This document shows positions 8,901-16,129 of a stretch of DNA of 63,941 nucleotides, one piece after another (within the stretch, counting starts at the first letter, position 1; each line of letters starts with the position of its first letter). The DNA is from an uncultured Oscillospiraceae bacterium. GTDB lineage: Bacteria; Bacillota; Clostridia; Oscillospirales; Oscillospiraceae. The DNA is taken from the NCBI GenBank assembly GCA_905233385.1, contig CAJOEH010000007.1:995-64935 (forward strand), read 5' to 3'. The notes below the pieces were generated by a model that saw only the letters and a list, made by a program, of their open reading frames with translations, was not told the origin of the DNA and did not search any database. The position numbers and the translations under genes are program-made.

Positions 8901-9587
8901 CCAAAGGGCGCAAAAGCCATCAGCGCAGCCGAGTTTGCCTCCGCTGCCTATCTGAACGAGCTCAACGTCAACGGCTGCTTCGCGCTGACGAACGGGCTTT
9001 ACCCGGAATTCGGCGAAGCCTCCGTTGGACCGGCGCCCTGTCCCGGTGAGAAATTCACGGACATGCCTCCTGAGGATCATTGGGCACATGCCGCGATCGA
9101 CTGGGCGATTGTCAGCAAAATCACTTCCGGCACCAGCTCCACCACATTCAGCCCGAACGATGGATGCACGAGAGGCCAGGTCGTGACCTTCCTGTGGAGG
9201 GCTGCCGGTTCGCCCGAGCCTGAAACGAGCAGCAACCCGTTCAAAGACGTGAAGAACGGCGCATATTACTACAAGGCTGTGCTTTGGGCAGCAGAGAAGG
9301 GCATCACGGCAGGTACCTCTGCAACAACGTTCAGCCCGGACAGAACCTGCACCCGCGGCCAGATCGTGACCTTCATCTGGCGCTGCGAGGGGGAGCCGGA
9401 AGCCGCAGCCTCCACCAATCCGTTCACGGATGTCAAGGCGGGAGCGTACTACGAGAAGGCCGTCCTTTGGGCATCCGAGACCGGCGTCACCGCGGGTACT
9501 TCCGCAACAACCTTTAGCCCGGACGCCACCTGCACCAGAGCGCAGATCGTGACTTTCCTCTATCGCGCCATGTCTGAGGAATCATAA
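5952..9587 (+). CDS. large secreted GLUG-repeat protein with C-terminal SLH triad
   Basis: A 1211-aa exported protein. The signal peptide covers about residues 1-23. Two blocks (about residues 255-400 and 750-980) consist of short repeats of the GLUG type (G-G-I-V/C-G, then N-C-Y-N-x-G-x-V) known from IgA1-protease-like and adhesin proteins; between them lie beta-rich linker regions with Tyr-rich strands. Residues about 1035-1211 form three SLH domains that anchor the protein to the cell wall. It follows the transporter ATPase by 18 bp with its own GGAGG and is probably the last gene of the importer operon, suggesting a surface receptor or adhesin for the imported compound. No catalytic motif was recognised. 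Confidence 0.88.
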   Translation: MKRILAFLLAAALLCGCLPAAWAAETTGGTLERRAGFELASVRCQFADGSYELIPFSEKAEGYTYSFPTPDEIFTVIPEYYSLTVWDGAVDISWYDADKTEFCLDNPAQLAGLAALVNGRTDADTPDYRVKGDLDELVSTQIDDFLLVGAGGGNQKGTVYRGDPAHDFSGKTVSLCADMDMGGVCADGAWTGPNWTPIGGKYPLSRPDSEYVIEAFFNGVLDGRGHRITNLCCDRYADKGYAYSQAVGLVGYLGELYEGEAASVLTPAVRNLSVSGSVYGRRMVGGIVGRVGSIPTGVRIENCANYAAVKNTDSKGIGGVCGAGWGKGAIVNCYNIGSVSTTYACPAGGICGSNGGMDVYNCYNVGTIDSNGNGRGRAIGGHNGGSYTVSDCYYLEGCDDDPASGGWYVGTALNVSVSCAAKTDEELRSEDFVQALNKNGAAYCYTAGSYPILLWESGEASPRAVAVQQPEHGSITADQIGEVPAGTVLTLSNVPEAGYAFRCYTMNGNALSGPYATIGENAVLSGVFEQMQAGTLILPSNPACEITATKTGTVMQDGSPVAVTDYSVKDGDPLYENDILTVRAQLYENAAPDDLNYVYSGIFRYHFAFSDGSGKETATDTGVFTVSAAINGAALTVTVEPYTTHKVWTQLGETGWYDPNVSEFTIRTARELAGFALLVKQGNDFAGKTVKLGNDISLSNDDQTFNRAVRWWDGVGSNLHPFRGVFDGCGHTISEMTAISEGSNLALFVSTDGAIIRNLTVRGEVSARGGAAAIVSQARGTTLQDCESYVTVSASDQLAGGIAAALDGSSQLERCINRGAVSGTTGVGGIVGSVADAESQLTDCLNYGAIRGDGASGGLGGVAGKIGGSLTRCANYGAVSGKNWYVGGVVGCANLLNASVLTDCYNVGNVDNTHSYQKAATGGIIGYGNYYSLTNGFSYATITGSSGTLGGVIGLDSRRSTSHLENTAYLDSGCDTAVGGVSEPKGAKAISAAEFASAAYLNELNVNGCFALTNGLYPEFGEASVGPAPCPGEKFTDMPPEDHWAHAAIDWAIVSKITSGTSSTTFSPNDGCTRGQVVTFLWRAAGSPEPETSSNPFKDVKNGAYYYKAVLWAAEKGITAGTSATTFSPDRTCTRGQIVTFIWRCEGEPEAAASTNPFTDVKAGAYYEKAVLWASETGVTAGTSATTFSPDATCTRAQIVTFLYRAMSEES

Positions 9588-9601
9588 GGAAGGCAAGAAA
9601 A

Positions 9602-9853
9602 ATGAATCAACTGATTGCCAAAATTCGTGAAAAGCTACAATCCGGTGAAGCTGTCATGCTTTGCAGCATTTTGCAAAGCGACGGCTCCACACCCCGCAGC
9701 ACAGGCGCAAAGATGGCAGTGTTTCAAGACGGAAGCTCCATCGGCACTGTCGGCGGCGGAACCTTGGAGCGGCTCGTTACGCTACGAGCTGTCACGCTGC
9801 TCCAGAGTGGCCGTTCGGGTAGCATTACGAAGAAACTGTTGTATAGTCGATGA
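9602..9853 (+). pseudogene. XdhC/CoxI-family fragment (N-terminal stub)
   Basis: Only 83 codons remain. They contain the N-terminal XdhC/CoxI signature: G-S-T-P-R-S-T-G-A-K followed by a dG-x-x-x-G-T-V-G-G-G-x-L-E element. Family members, which insert or mature the molybdenum cofactor of xanthine-dehydrogenase-type enzymes, are usually 250 residues or more and continue into a Rossmann-fold domain. Here the frame ends in a stop and no second half is visible downstream. The stub borders the decayed island up to tRNA-Arg, so insertion or deletion there probably removed the rest. Confidence 0.7.
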
Positions 9854-10109
9854 TCGGATGGATGACAAGGGCAAAAACTGCGGTTCCAATATACTTCCCG
9901 CAAAAGGCCCGACCGTCGTTTTCGTGTGTGGACACTTTGAAATCTTGTATTTTGATGTCAAAAGTAACACTAAAACTGCAGTTTTGGCGTTTCTCGTATT
10001 AGTCACTGGATGCTGGCAAAAAACCGCGTTCCATACATATTCCATACGAATTGCCGAACGGCCTCTTGAACGCTCGCAAGAAAAACTGCAATTTTGCAAC
10101 TTTTTCTAC
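9854..10109. other. non-coding remnant between XdhC stub and interrupted tRNA-Ala
   Basis: No credible gene is seen here. The composition is less GC-rich than the surroundings and several short runs such as AAAACTGC recur (near 9892, 9974 and 10082). It probably is debris of the integrated element. Confidence 0.5.
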
Positions 10110-10330
10110 TGGTGGAGATAAGCGGGGTACTCCGGCGCTGCGCGCCTCCGTGACACTGCGGATTTGAACGACTGCGACGTTCCGCCGCTGACGCGGCGCT
10201 TTTGCTTCGCAAAAGAAATCCTTGTGTTCGAACCGGCGGTTCGCTCCCAAACCTACCGCCACCAAAGAAAGGATCGAACCGCTGACCTCTTGAAGCCATT
10301 CAAGCGCTCTCCCAGCTGAGCTATACCTCC
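10110..10330 (-). pseudogene. tRNA-Ala(GGC)-like gene interrupted in the T arm
   Basis: Read on the minus strand from 10330, the 5' part gives a good acceptor strand (GGAGGTA), D arm, an anticodon arm with GGC, and the T arm up to base 10271. The matching 3' part (T-stem CCGCT, acceptor TATCTCC, ACCA) appears only at 10110-10125. Acceptor (7 pairs, one G-U) and T-stem (5 pairs) fit perfectly across the gap, so these are two halves of one tRNA-Ala separated by about 145 bp. The anticodon loop is also one base short (6 nt instead of 7). A functional product is unlikely unless the insert is removed. Confidence 0.75.
10127..10270 (-). repeat. hairpin-rich insert inside tRNA-Ala
   Basis: The roughly 145-bp insert between the tRNA halves is almost entirely paired into short hairpins on the minus strand: GGCGGT/ACCGCC (10258-10233 region), CTTTTGC/GCAAAAG around a GAA loop, GCCGC/GCGGC, and GGCGC/GCGCC. 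It also holds a tRNA T-arm-like stretch (GTTCAAATCC near 10162). No protein is encoded. Confidence 0.6.
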
Positions 10331-10534
10331 GTATTCCATTCGCGCGATTTCCGACGCGCAAAAGAATTATAACAGATATCGGTCAGAAATACGCATATCT
10401 TGTGCTTGGGAGACTGGATTTTGATGGTTGGCCACAGTATTTTGACAAAACAATTTCCCCTGCCGGAATATCTCCTCCAGCAGGGGAAACATCTTTGAAT
10501 TACTTATAGTGCGGATAGTGGCTGTCAGGGCGCA

Positions 10535-10912
10535 TCATCCCTTGTGCTCAAGCACCCACTGCAGTAGTTTTTCGTAGGACATGCTTCCGTCTGCAAGCGC
10601 AAGGCCGATTTGGACGATCTCATCATCAGTACATTCGATACGAATGCCGTTCATTTCCAAGAAGGAAAGCATCACATAGATGCCGATGCGTTTGTTGCCA
10701 TCCACGAAGGCGTGATTGGTCACGAGGCAATAGCCGAGTCTTGCGCCCTTCTCCTCTTTCGTCGGGTAGAATTCGCGATCTCCGAAGCCAGAGAAAGCAC
10801 TTTCCAGTGCGGATTCAAGAAGACTCTCATCCCGCACGCCAACGCTTCCACCGGTGGCCTCGGCCAGAAGTTGATGGAGCAGCTTCACCTTGTCTTTAGA
10901 GAACTTAATCAT
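10535..10912 (-). CDS. doc: Doc-family (death-on-curing) toxin
   Basis: A 125-aa Fic/Doc-fold protein with the motif H-A-F-V-D-G-N-K-R, i.e. the Doc variant (Lys instead of the second Gly of Fic). Doc proteins are kinases that phosphorylate a conserved threonine of EF-Tu and stop translation; that is family knowledge, and the target Thr context (G-G-R-T-V-G) is present in the EF-Tu at 47894-49099. The length is typical. The gene overlaps phd by 4 bp, so toxin and antitoxin are co-translated. Confidence 0.92.
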   Translation of the reverse strand: MIKFSKDKVKLLHQLLAEATGGSVGVRDESLLESALESAFSGFGDREFYPTKEEKGARLGYCLVTNHAFVDGNKRIGIYVMLSFLEMNGIRIECTDDEIVQIGLALADGSMSYEKLLQWVLEHKG

Positions 10913-11151
10913 TTCGCCAACTCCTTAAATGCCGCCAGATGCTTCCGCAAGATGCGCCTTGCTACGAAGTCGATCTTTTCGTCTTCCGTCATTTCGATCT
11001 GAGGCTCTGCATCCAGATCAACTACGAGGTACTTCGGGCGGTTATTCTTGAAAACAACGACGTGTCCCTTCTTCTCTGCCAGGCGAGTCACGCGGGAAAA
11101 GTTCTGATTTGCCTCTGTTGCAGAGACGATGGCATTTGTTTCAATTTGCAT
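10909..11151 (-). CDS. phd: Phd/YefM-type antitoxin
   Basis: An 80-aa protein with the Phd/YefM N-terminal DNA-binding fold (I-V-S-A-T-E-A-N-Q-N-F-S-R-V) followed by an acidic C-terminal tail that would wrap the Doc toxin. It precedes doc with a 4-bp overlap. GAGAGGTGA lies upstream of the ATG. It should repress its own promoter, whose -35 region is covered by an inverted repeat. Confidence 0.9.
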   Translation of the reverse strand: MQIETNAIVSATEANQNFSRVTRLAEKKGHVVVFKNNRPKYLVVDLDAEPQIEMTEDEKIDFVARRILRKHLAAFKELAK

Positions 11152-11172
11152 AACGTATCACCTCTCGGTAAT

Positions 11173-11208
11173 ATGATACCACATAAATAGGATGAAATCA
11201 ACCTATTT
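11173..11208 (-). promoter_or_regulatory. phd-doc promoter and likely operator
   Basis: On the minus strand: -35 TTGATT (11201-11196), 17 bp, -10 TATCAT (11178-11173). A 7-bp inverted repeat AAATAGG/CCTATTT (11185-11191 and 11202-11208) straddles the -35, a fitting place for Phd autorepression. Confidence 0.7.
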
Positions 11209-11322
11209 TTTGATGTCACATAGGTTTCTTTTGCAAATGTGAGAGTTTTGCACATTGACAATCATCATTGCGCTACATATATTATCCGCAGACCGAAACG
11301 CGCCGAAATGCAGGAGGCAAAT

Positions 11323-11805
11323 ATGCAGAAATCGAAGTATGCAGCATTGTTCATTCATCGTTCAGATGGTCGTTATATGGGGTATTGGCACGACACCAAC
11401 GGAGTACGTCATGCAGTTTATGACCGCGATCCGGAAAAACTATACTGGAAGATTGCGGAAAAGGAAGCTCCTCCGCAACCTACCTTTGCCGTAATTGCTG
11501 AAGCGTGGCATGATGCTCATTGGGAAGAAATCGAAGAAGGCACAAAGTCCTGCTATGCTGCGCCATACAGACGAGCGGTAGAAGAATTCGGAGATCGCGT
11601 TGCAAGCGAGATCCAACCATTTGAAATTTCCGCTCATCTTATGCGGCTCAAGAGTCAGCAGTACAGTGCAAAGACTGTGCGAATGCAGAAGACGGTTTAT
11701 AAACTGATCTATGAGCACGCGATCTATACACATCTACGGCAGAAAAAGCAGAAGAGCAGCGTGGATAAACTGATAGACTACGTTCAGTCAGAGCTTGACA
11801 CGTAG
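11323..11805 (+). pseudogene. truncated tyrosine recombinase (integrase N-terminal part)
   Basis: A 160-codon frame; the ATG at 11323 follows AGGAGG at 5 bp. It contains an N-terminal arm-binding-like domain and a SAM-like core-binding domain ('TFAVIAEAWHDAHWEE', 'SAKTVRMQKTVYKLIYEHAI'), as found in phage-type integrases. The catalytic domain with the R-H-R-Y residues is missing; intact enzymes are about 350-400 aa. It ends 141 bp from the 3' end of tRNA-Arg, a classic attachment site, so it is probably the relic of an integrated element. A retained regulatory or excision-control role is possible but not shown. Confidence 0.7.
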
Positions 11806-11896
11806 TATAACGTCATTTTGACAGCAATTTTGACAGCACTTATATGTTCTTTTATGCTCTTATATGCTCTTAGCAATCTGGAAAAACCAATAAACA

Positions 11897-11940
11897 AAAA
11901 GCCTTGAAGCAACTGCAAATGCAGTAGTTTCAAGGCTTTT
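11897..11940. terminator. bidirectional terminator between integrase relic and tRNA-Arg
   Basis: AAAAGCCTTGAA pairs with TTCAAGGCTTTT, with an inner ACTGCA/TGCAGT stem, and T-runs on both strands. It can end both the relic transcript and the tRNA-Arg transcript. Confidence 0.8.
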
Positions 11941-11946
11941 CAGGTT

Positions 11947-12023
11947 TGGTACGCCGGAAGGGACTCGAACCCCCGACCTACTGGTTCGTAGCCAGTCACT
12001 CTATCCAACTGAGCTACCGGCGC
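11947..12023 (-). tRNA. tRNA-Arg (anticodon ACG)
   Basis: A full cloverleaf on the minus strand: acceptor GCGCCGG/CCGGCGT, D arm with AGTTGGAT, anticodon stem ACTGG/CCAGT with loop CTACGAA (anticodon ACG), T arm GGGGGTTCGAGTCCC region, and an encoded ACCA end at 11950-11947. Its 3' end faces the integrase relic. Confidence 0.95.
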
Positions 12024-12101
12024 ATAGTGCGCTCAACGCGCTAAAGTATAATAGCATACCCTTTTGGAAAATGCAAGTACTTTTTTTGCAATTTTACGAT
12101 T

Positions 12102-13325
12102 TTAATCTTCCGGGCTTAACTCCACGGCGCGGCGCAGAATGCTCAGCGCGGGCACCGGCTTCGGAAGCCGCATCTGAAAGACCATCTGCGGGTTACGCGG
12201 CTCGATCAGCTCGTTCCCGTCCATGTCGCGCATCACCGGCACGGTGATCTCGAAAGGCCGCAGATCGGGACCGACGATCTCCACGCTGTCCCCTGCTTTG
12301 AACTTGTTGCGCAGGGACAGGGTCGCCATGCCGCTTTCGTCGCAGTCCGTAACGATCGCGCAGACCTGCCAGTCGCGGATATAGCGCGAATTCTGATAAT
12401 ACTGTCCGGGCTGGCCATAATAGAAGCCGGTCGCGTAGCGGCGGTGGGAGACGTGCTCCACCTCGTCGCGCCAGACAGGATCGACCGGTCTGCCGGCGGC
12501 GACGTCGTCGATGACGTGGCGGTAGGCGCCGGTCACGATCGCCGCGTAATAGGCGGATTTCGCCCGGCCCTCGATCTTGATGCAGTCCACGCCGACGCGC
12601 ATCAGGTCGTCGATGTGGTCGATCATGCACATATCGCGCGAATTCATGATGTAGGTGCCCTTTTCGTCCTCAAAGACGGGAAAATATTCGCCCGGACGTT
12701 TTTCCTCCATCAGGGCGTACTGATAGCGGCAAGGCTGGGCGCAGGCACCGCGGTTGCTGTCTCTGCCGGTCATGTAGTTGGAGAGCAGGCAGCGGCCGGA
12801 ATAGGAGACGCACATCGCGCCGTGGGCGAAGGTCTCGATCTCCAGCTCTCGCGGCGTATTGCGGCGGATCTCGGCAATCTCCTCCAGCGAAAGCTCCCGC
12901 GCCAAAACGACGCGCTTCGCGCCGAGCTCAAACCACGCGTTCGCGCAGGCGGTGTTCGCGACGCTGACCTGCGTGGAGACGTGGCGCTCGCAGTGCGGCG
13001 CGTAGTGTTCCGCCGCGCGGAAGACGCCGAGATCGGCGATAATCAGCGCGTCGACGCCGCAGGCCTCGAGCTGTTCCAGATGCGCGGGCAGCCCCGCGAG
13101 CTCGTCGCCGCGGGGCATCGTATTCACAGTGACATGCACTTTGACATTGTGCTCATGCGCGAAGCGCACCGCCTCCGGCAGCTCCTCCGGGGTGAAATTA
13201 CCCGCGAAGGAGCGCATGCCGAAGCTTGTCCCCGCAAGATAGACCGCATCCGCGCCGTAGAGGACGGCCATTTTCAGCCGTTCCATATCCCCTGCCGGCG
13301 CAAGCAGTTCCGGCTTCTTATTCAT
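12102..13325 (-). CDS. trhP: U32-family peptidase / tRNA 5-hydroxyuridine synthesis protein
   Basis: A 407-aa protein. It starts at the ATG at 13325 (M-N-K-K-P-E-L-L-A-P-A-G); longer in-frame readings lie inside mltG. It shows the U32 hallmarks: the N-terminal A-P-A-G-D, 'ADAVYLAG', 'THxxxCVSYSGRCLLSNYM' region with clustered cysteines (C-x-S-x-S-G-R-C and a downstream C-A-Q-P-C), which in TrhP/RlhA proteins bind an Fe-S cluster. TrhP hydroxylates U34 of tRNAs on a prephenate-dependent route. Bacillus yrrO also sits near mltG (yrrL), supporting the TrhP assignment over a collagenase. It overlaps mltG by 8 bp. Confidence 0.82.
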   Translation of the reverse strand: MNKKPELLAPAGDMERLKMAVLYGADAVYLAGTSFGMRSFAGNFTPEELPEAVRFAHEHNVKVHVTVNTMPRGDELAGLPAHLEQLEACGVDALIIADLGVFRAAEHYAPHCERHVSTQVSVANTACANAWFELGAKRVVLARELSLEEIAEIRRNTPRELEIETFAHGAMCVSYSGRCLLSNYMTGRDSNRGACAQPCRYQYALMEEKRPGEYFPVFEDEKGTYIMNSRDMCMIDHIDDLMRVGVDCIKIEGRAKSAYYAAIVTGAYRHVIDDVAAGRPVDPVWRDEVEHVSHRRYATGFYYGQPGQYYQNSRYIRDWQVCAIVTDCDESGMATLSLRNKFKAGDSVEIVGPDLRPFEITVPVMRDMDGNELIEPRNPQMVFQMRLPKPVPALSILRRAVELSPED

Positions 13326-14901
13326 CGTTCTGCGTTCCGAGGAACTGGTTGTGCTCGTCATAGGTCTTCGAGAAGTGATGGAAGCCGGTCGCGCGGTCGA
13401 GGGCATAGTAATAATAGCTTGTCTCGTTCGGATAGAGCGCGGCGGTAATGCTGGACAGGCCCGGGTTGGAGATCGGGCCGGCAGGCAGGCCGGTATGCGT
13501 ATAGGTGTTGTACGGGCTGTCGATCTGCTTGTCCGCATCGGTGAGCGGACGGTTCTCGCCGATCGCGTAGATCAGCGTCGCGTCGATGTTCAGATACGGA
13601 TACTCCGCGGGACTGCACAGACGGTTATAGATGACGGACGCGATATCGCTGCTCTCGCTCACGCCCGCGCTCTCCTTTTCGATCATGGAGGCGACGGTGA
13701 TCAGGTCCCGAAGCGAAAGCAGATGCGAGGAAACGAACGATTCGTCATAGCCCGCGTAGCGCAGACGCTCGGCGATCTTTCCGTTCAGAACTTCGAGCTG
13801 TTCCTGCGCCTCCTCGGAGAATTTCTTCCCGAAGTTCGTCAAGAGCTTGTCCAGGACGCGCTCCGGGTCGTCGTTCTCATAGAAGTCGTAGGTATCCGGG
13901 AACAGGAAGCCCTCCAGGCGGTTGTCCGCGCCGTAGGGGATCCCCTCCAGGAACCAGTAGTCGAATTCCGCTTCTGCGGCGGCCTTTTTCAGTTCTTCCG
14001 CCGAGCAGACGTTGTTCTTCTCCATCAGCTCGAAGATCTTCGCGCAGGTCATGCCCTCGGGGATCATGACACGGACCGTGGTGCGGTTCGGGCTGTTGGC
14101 GATCATGTTGTTAACCAGCGCGTGATAATCGTAGTTGTAACTGATGACGTAGGTGCCGGGATCCATCGTCGTTCCGGAGTCCGTGAAATCGCAGTAGAGC
14201 TTGAACAGCCACGGATATTTGATGACGCCCTGCTCCTTGAGCATATGCGCGATATCGTCGACGGTGTCGCCGTTGTTGATCGTCACGGTCAGCGTCTCGT
14301 CCGAGCGGCCGAACGCCAGCACGTCCTGCGCGCATTCCCACGCGCCGTAGCCGAGACCGACGCCGATCAGCCCGACGATCACGACGTAGAGGATTACCTT
14401 GACGAACAGCGGAACGATGCGCTTTCTGCGCTTCTGCTTCGGCTTTTCGGGCGGCGGCGCGTTCTCCGCGTCGTCTTCCTCGTCGTACTCGTCATATTCG
14501 TCATAGGCGTCGTCATATTCCTCGTCAGGAACGACCGCTTCCGGCGCGGGTTCCACGTACTCGCCGTAGCCCTTGAACGCGTCGCCGAAATCCGGAACGA
14601 ACTCCTCCTGCGGCGCTTGCGGATAGAATCCCGGATCGGCCTGATCCGCGGAGATCGGGCGTTCCGCTTCCGGGTAGTAATTCTCCCCGGGGTAGAAAGC
14701 CGGATCGACAGGAGCCATGTCGTTCGGTCCCGCAAAAGCCGCGTTCGGATCTGCGGGCCAGTAGTTCCCGTCGCCGGGGTCATACTGTCCCGCGCTCCCC
14801 GGTTCCGAATTGATCTGCTGCTTGATATCAGAGATCAGATCGTCCACGGAGAAGTCTTCCTCCAGCGGATCCGGCGTCTTGAAATAATCATTATCAGCCA
14901 T
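13318..14901 (-). CDS. mltG: MltG/YceG endolytic murein transglycosylase
   Basis: A 527-aa membrane protein. Residues 1-145 are a cytoplasmic, very acidic tail with a Glu/Asp/Tyr-rich stretch followed by a basic K-x-K-Q-K-R-R-K-R patch; one transmembrane helix (about 152-175) follows; then a LysM-like subdomain and the YceG catalytic domain. The catalytic Glu lies in the 'ASMIEKESAG' motif (about residue 412), and 'IYNRL' and 'SPYNTYTHTGLPAGPISNPG' are conserved YceG segments. MltG cuts nascent glycan strands during wall synthesis. The long acidic tail is unusual for the family but common in clostridia. Confidence 0.93.
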   Translation of the reverse strand: MADNDYFKTPDPLEEDFSVDDLISDIKQQINSEPGSAGQYDPGDGNYWPADPNAAFAGPNDMAPVDPAFYPGENYYPEAERPISADQADPGFYPQAPQEEFVPDFGDAFKGYGEYVEPAPEAVVPDEEYDDAYDEYDEYDEEDDAENAPPPEKPKQKRRKRIVPLFVKVILYVVIVGLIGVGLGYGAWECAQDVLAFGRSDETLTVTINNGDTVDDIAHMLKEQGVIKYPWLFKLYCDFTDSGTTMDPGTYVISYNYDYHALVNNMIANSPNRTTVRVMIPEGMTCAKIFELMEKNNVCSAEELKKAAAEAEFDYWFLEGIPYGADNRLEGFLFPDTYDFYENDDPERVLDKLLTNFGKKFSEEAQEQLEVLNGKIAERLRYAGYDESFVSSHLLSLRDLITVASMIEKESAGVSESSDIASVIYNRLCSPAEYPYLNIDATLIYAIGENRPLTDADKQIDSPYNTYTHTGLPAGPISNPGLSSITAALYPNETSYYYYALDRATGFHHFSKTYDEHNQFLGTQNDE

Positions 14902-14913
14902 AGGTTTCTCCTT

Positions 14914-15453
14914 TTAACGGTAGACCGCGCCGGCGGCGACCTTCTTCGCCGTCTCTTTCCCGCGCAGTACCTCGATCAATGCAAACGCAAAGTCAAACGC
15001 CGTTCCGGGCGCTTTTCCGGTGATCACTCTGCCGTCGATCACGGCCTTGTCGCCGCAGGGCTTCGCGCCGCCCATGTTTTCCTCGCAGCCGGGATAGCAG
15101 GTCGTCCGCCTGCCGTCCGTGATCCCGAGCTTCGCGAGCACGGTGGGGCCGGCGCAGATCGCGGCGGCATAGCCGCCCTTGTCATAGACCGTCTTCACGG
15201 CGTTCAGAACGGTCTCGCTTCCCAGAATGGACTGCACGCCGCCCAGACCGCCGGGCAAAACGATCATCTCCGCTTCGGTCAGATCGGTCTCTTCCGCGAC
15301 GCAGTCTGCGAAGACGGCGATACCGTGGCCGCCGACGATCTCCCGTCCGCCGATGCCGGCGAAGCGAACGTCGACGCCCGCTCTGCGGAGCATGTCGCAG
15401 GGCACGACGGCCTCCGCCTCCTCAAAGCCCCTGCCGAGAATGATATAGACCAT
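14914..15453 (-). CDS. DJ-1/PfpI family protein
   Basis: A 179-aa protein; the ATG at 15453 is preceded by GGAGGG, and a start at 15471 would overlap this site. It has the DJ-1/YajL/ThiJ pattern: the 'GFEEAEAVVPCDMLRRAG' start with the conserved Glu and the nucleophilic Cys in 'AAICAGPTVLA' (about residue 98). Such proteins act as glyoxalase- or deglycase-like repair enzymes or chaperones; the precise reaction is not readable. It lies 2 bp after tmk in the same operon. Confidence 0.85.
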   Translation of the reverse strand: MVYIILGRGFEEAEAVVPCDMLRRAGVDVRFAGIGGREIVGGHGIAVFADCVAEETDLTEAEMIVLPGGLGGVQSILGSETVLNAVKTVYDKGGYAAAICAGPTVLAKLGITDGRRTTCYPGCEENMGGAKPCGDKAVIDGRVITGKAPGTAFDFAFALIEVLRGKETAKKVAAGAVYR

Positions 15454-15455
15454 AC

Positions 15456-16124
15456 TTATCCCTCCAGGCACTTGCTCACAAGTGCGAATATCTCGTTGTG
15501 AATCTCCTCGATCGAACGCATTTTCCCGTCGCGGGCGCAGTTGACGATCGTCCAGCCGTAATACTCCGCGGCCTGACGGCCGGTGCTGCGGCAGAGCCGC
15601 AGGTAGTCCATGTTCTGCTCGTGGATGTCCGCGACGGTGTTTGTGTCATGCTCCCGGCGGCGGAGATTCTGCCCCGTCAGCTCGGTCGGCACGTCCAGAT
15701 ATATGACGATGTCCGGCACGGGCAGTTCCATATGGATCTGCTCGAACTCGTAAAGCCACTTGAAGAATTCCTCGCGCTTCTCCGGCGGCTCCTTGGACGC
15801 CTGATGCACCGCGTTGGAAGTCGTATAGCGGTCGGAGAGCACCAGGCCGCCGTTCTGATAGTATTCCCGCCACACCTTGCGATATGACGCGTAGCGGTCC
15901 ACCGCGTAGAACGTGGACGCGGCGTAGGCGTTCACGTCCGACGGCCGCGTGCCGAATTCCCCGCCGAGATACATACGGATCAGCGAAGACGACGGCTCGG
16001 AATACTGCGGAAACTCGATCGTTCTGAAATCGATATGCAAGGCCTGCAGACGCTTGGTCAGCAGCGCGAACTGCGTGGACTTGCCGGAGCCGTCCGTTCC
16101 CTCAAACACGATAAGCTTTCCCAT
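15456..16124 (-). CDS. tmk: thymidylate kinase family protein
   Basis: A 222-aa P-loop kinase starting at 16124 with M-G-K-L-I-V-F-E-G and the Walker A E-G-T-D-G-S-G-K-S-T. The D-R-Y (SDRYTTSN) motif and a Q-N-L-R-R-R-E lid region follow. It would phosphorylate dTMP to dTDP. The sequence around the substrate site is somewhat divergent from textbook Tmk, so another deoxynucleoside-monophosphate specificity is possible. It is flanked by tagA (5 bp) and the DJ-1-like gene. Confidence 0.8.
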   Translation of the reverse strand: MGKLIVFEGTDGSGKSTQFALLTKRLQALHIDFRTIEFPQYSEPSSSLIRMYLGGEFGTRPSDVNAYAASTFYAVDRYASYRKVWREYYQNGGLVLSDRYTTSNAVHQASKEPPEKREEFFKWLYEFEQIHMELPVPDIVIYLDVPTELTGQNLRRREHDTNTVADIHEQNMDYLRLCRSTGRQAAEYYGWTIVNCARDGKMRSIEEIHNEIFALVSKCLEG

Positions 16125-16129
16125 GATCC

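Noticed and set aside
10127-10270. Group I or group II intron in tRNA-Ala
   Set aside because: The insert is too short, lies in the T arm and has no intron core or domain V-like element.
13351-15501. 716-codon plus-strand open frame
   Set aside because: Antisense to mltG and the DJ-1-like gene, Arg/Val-rich, no ribosome site or domain.
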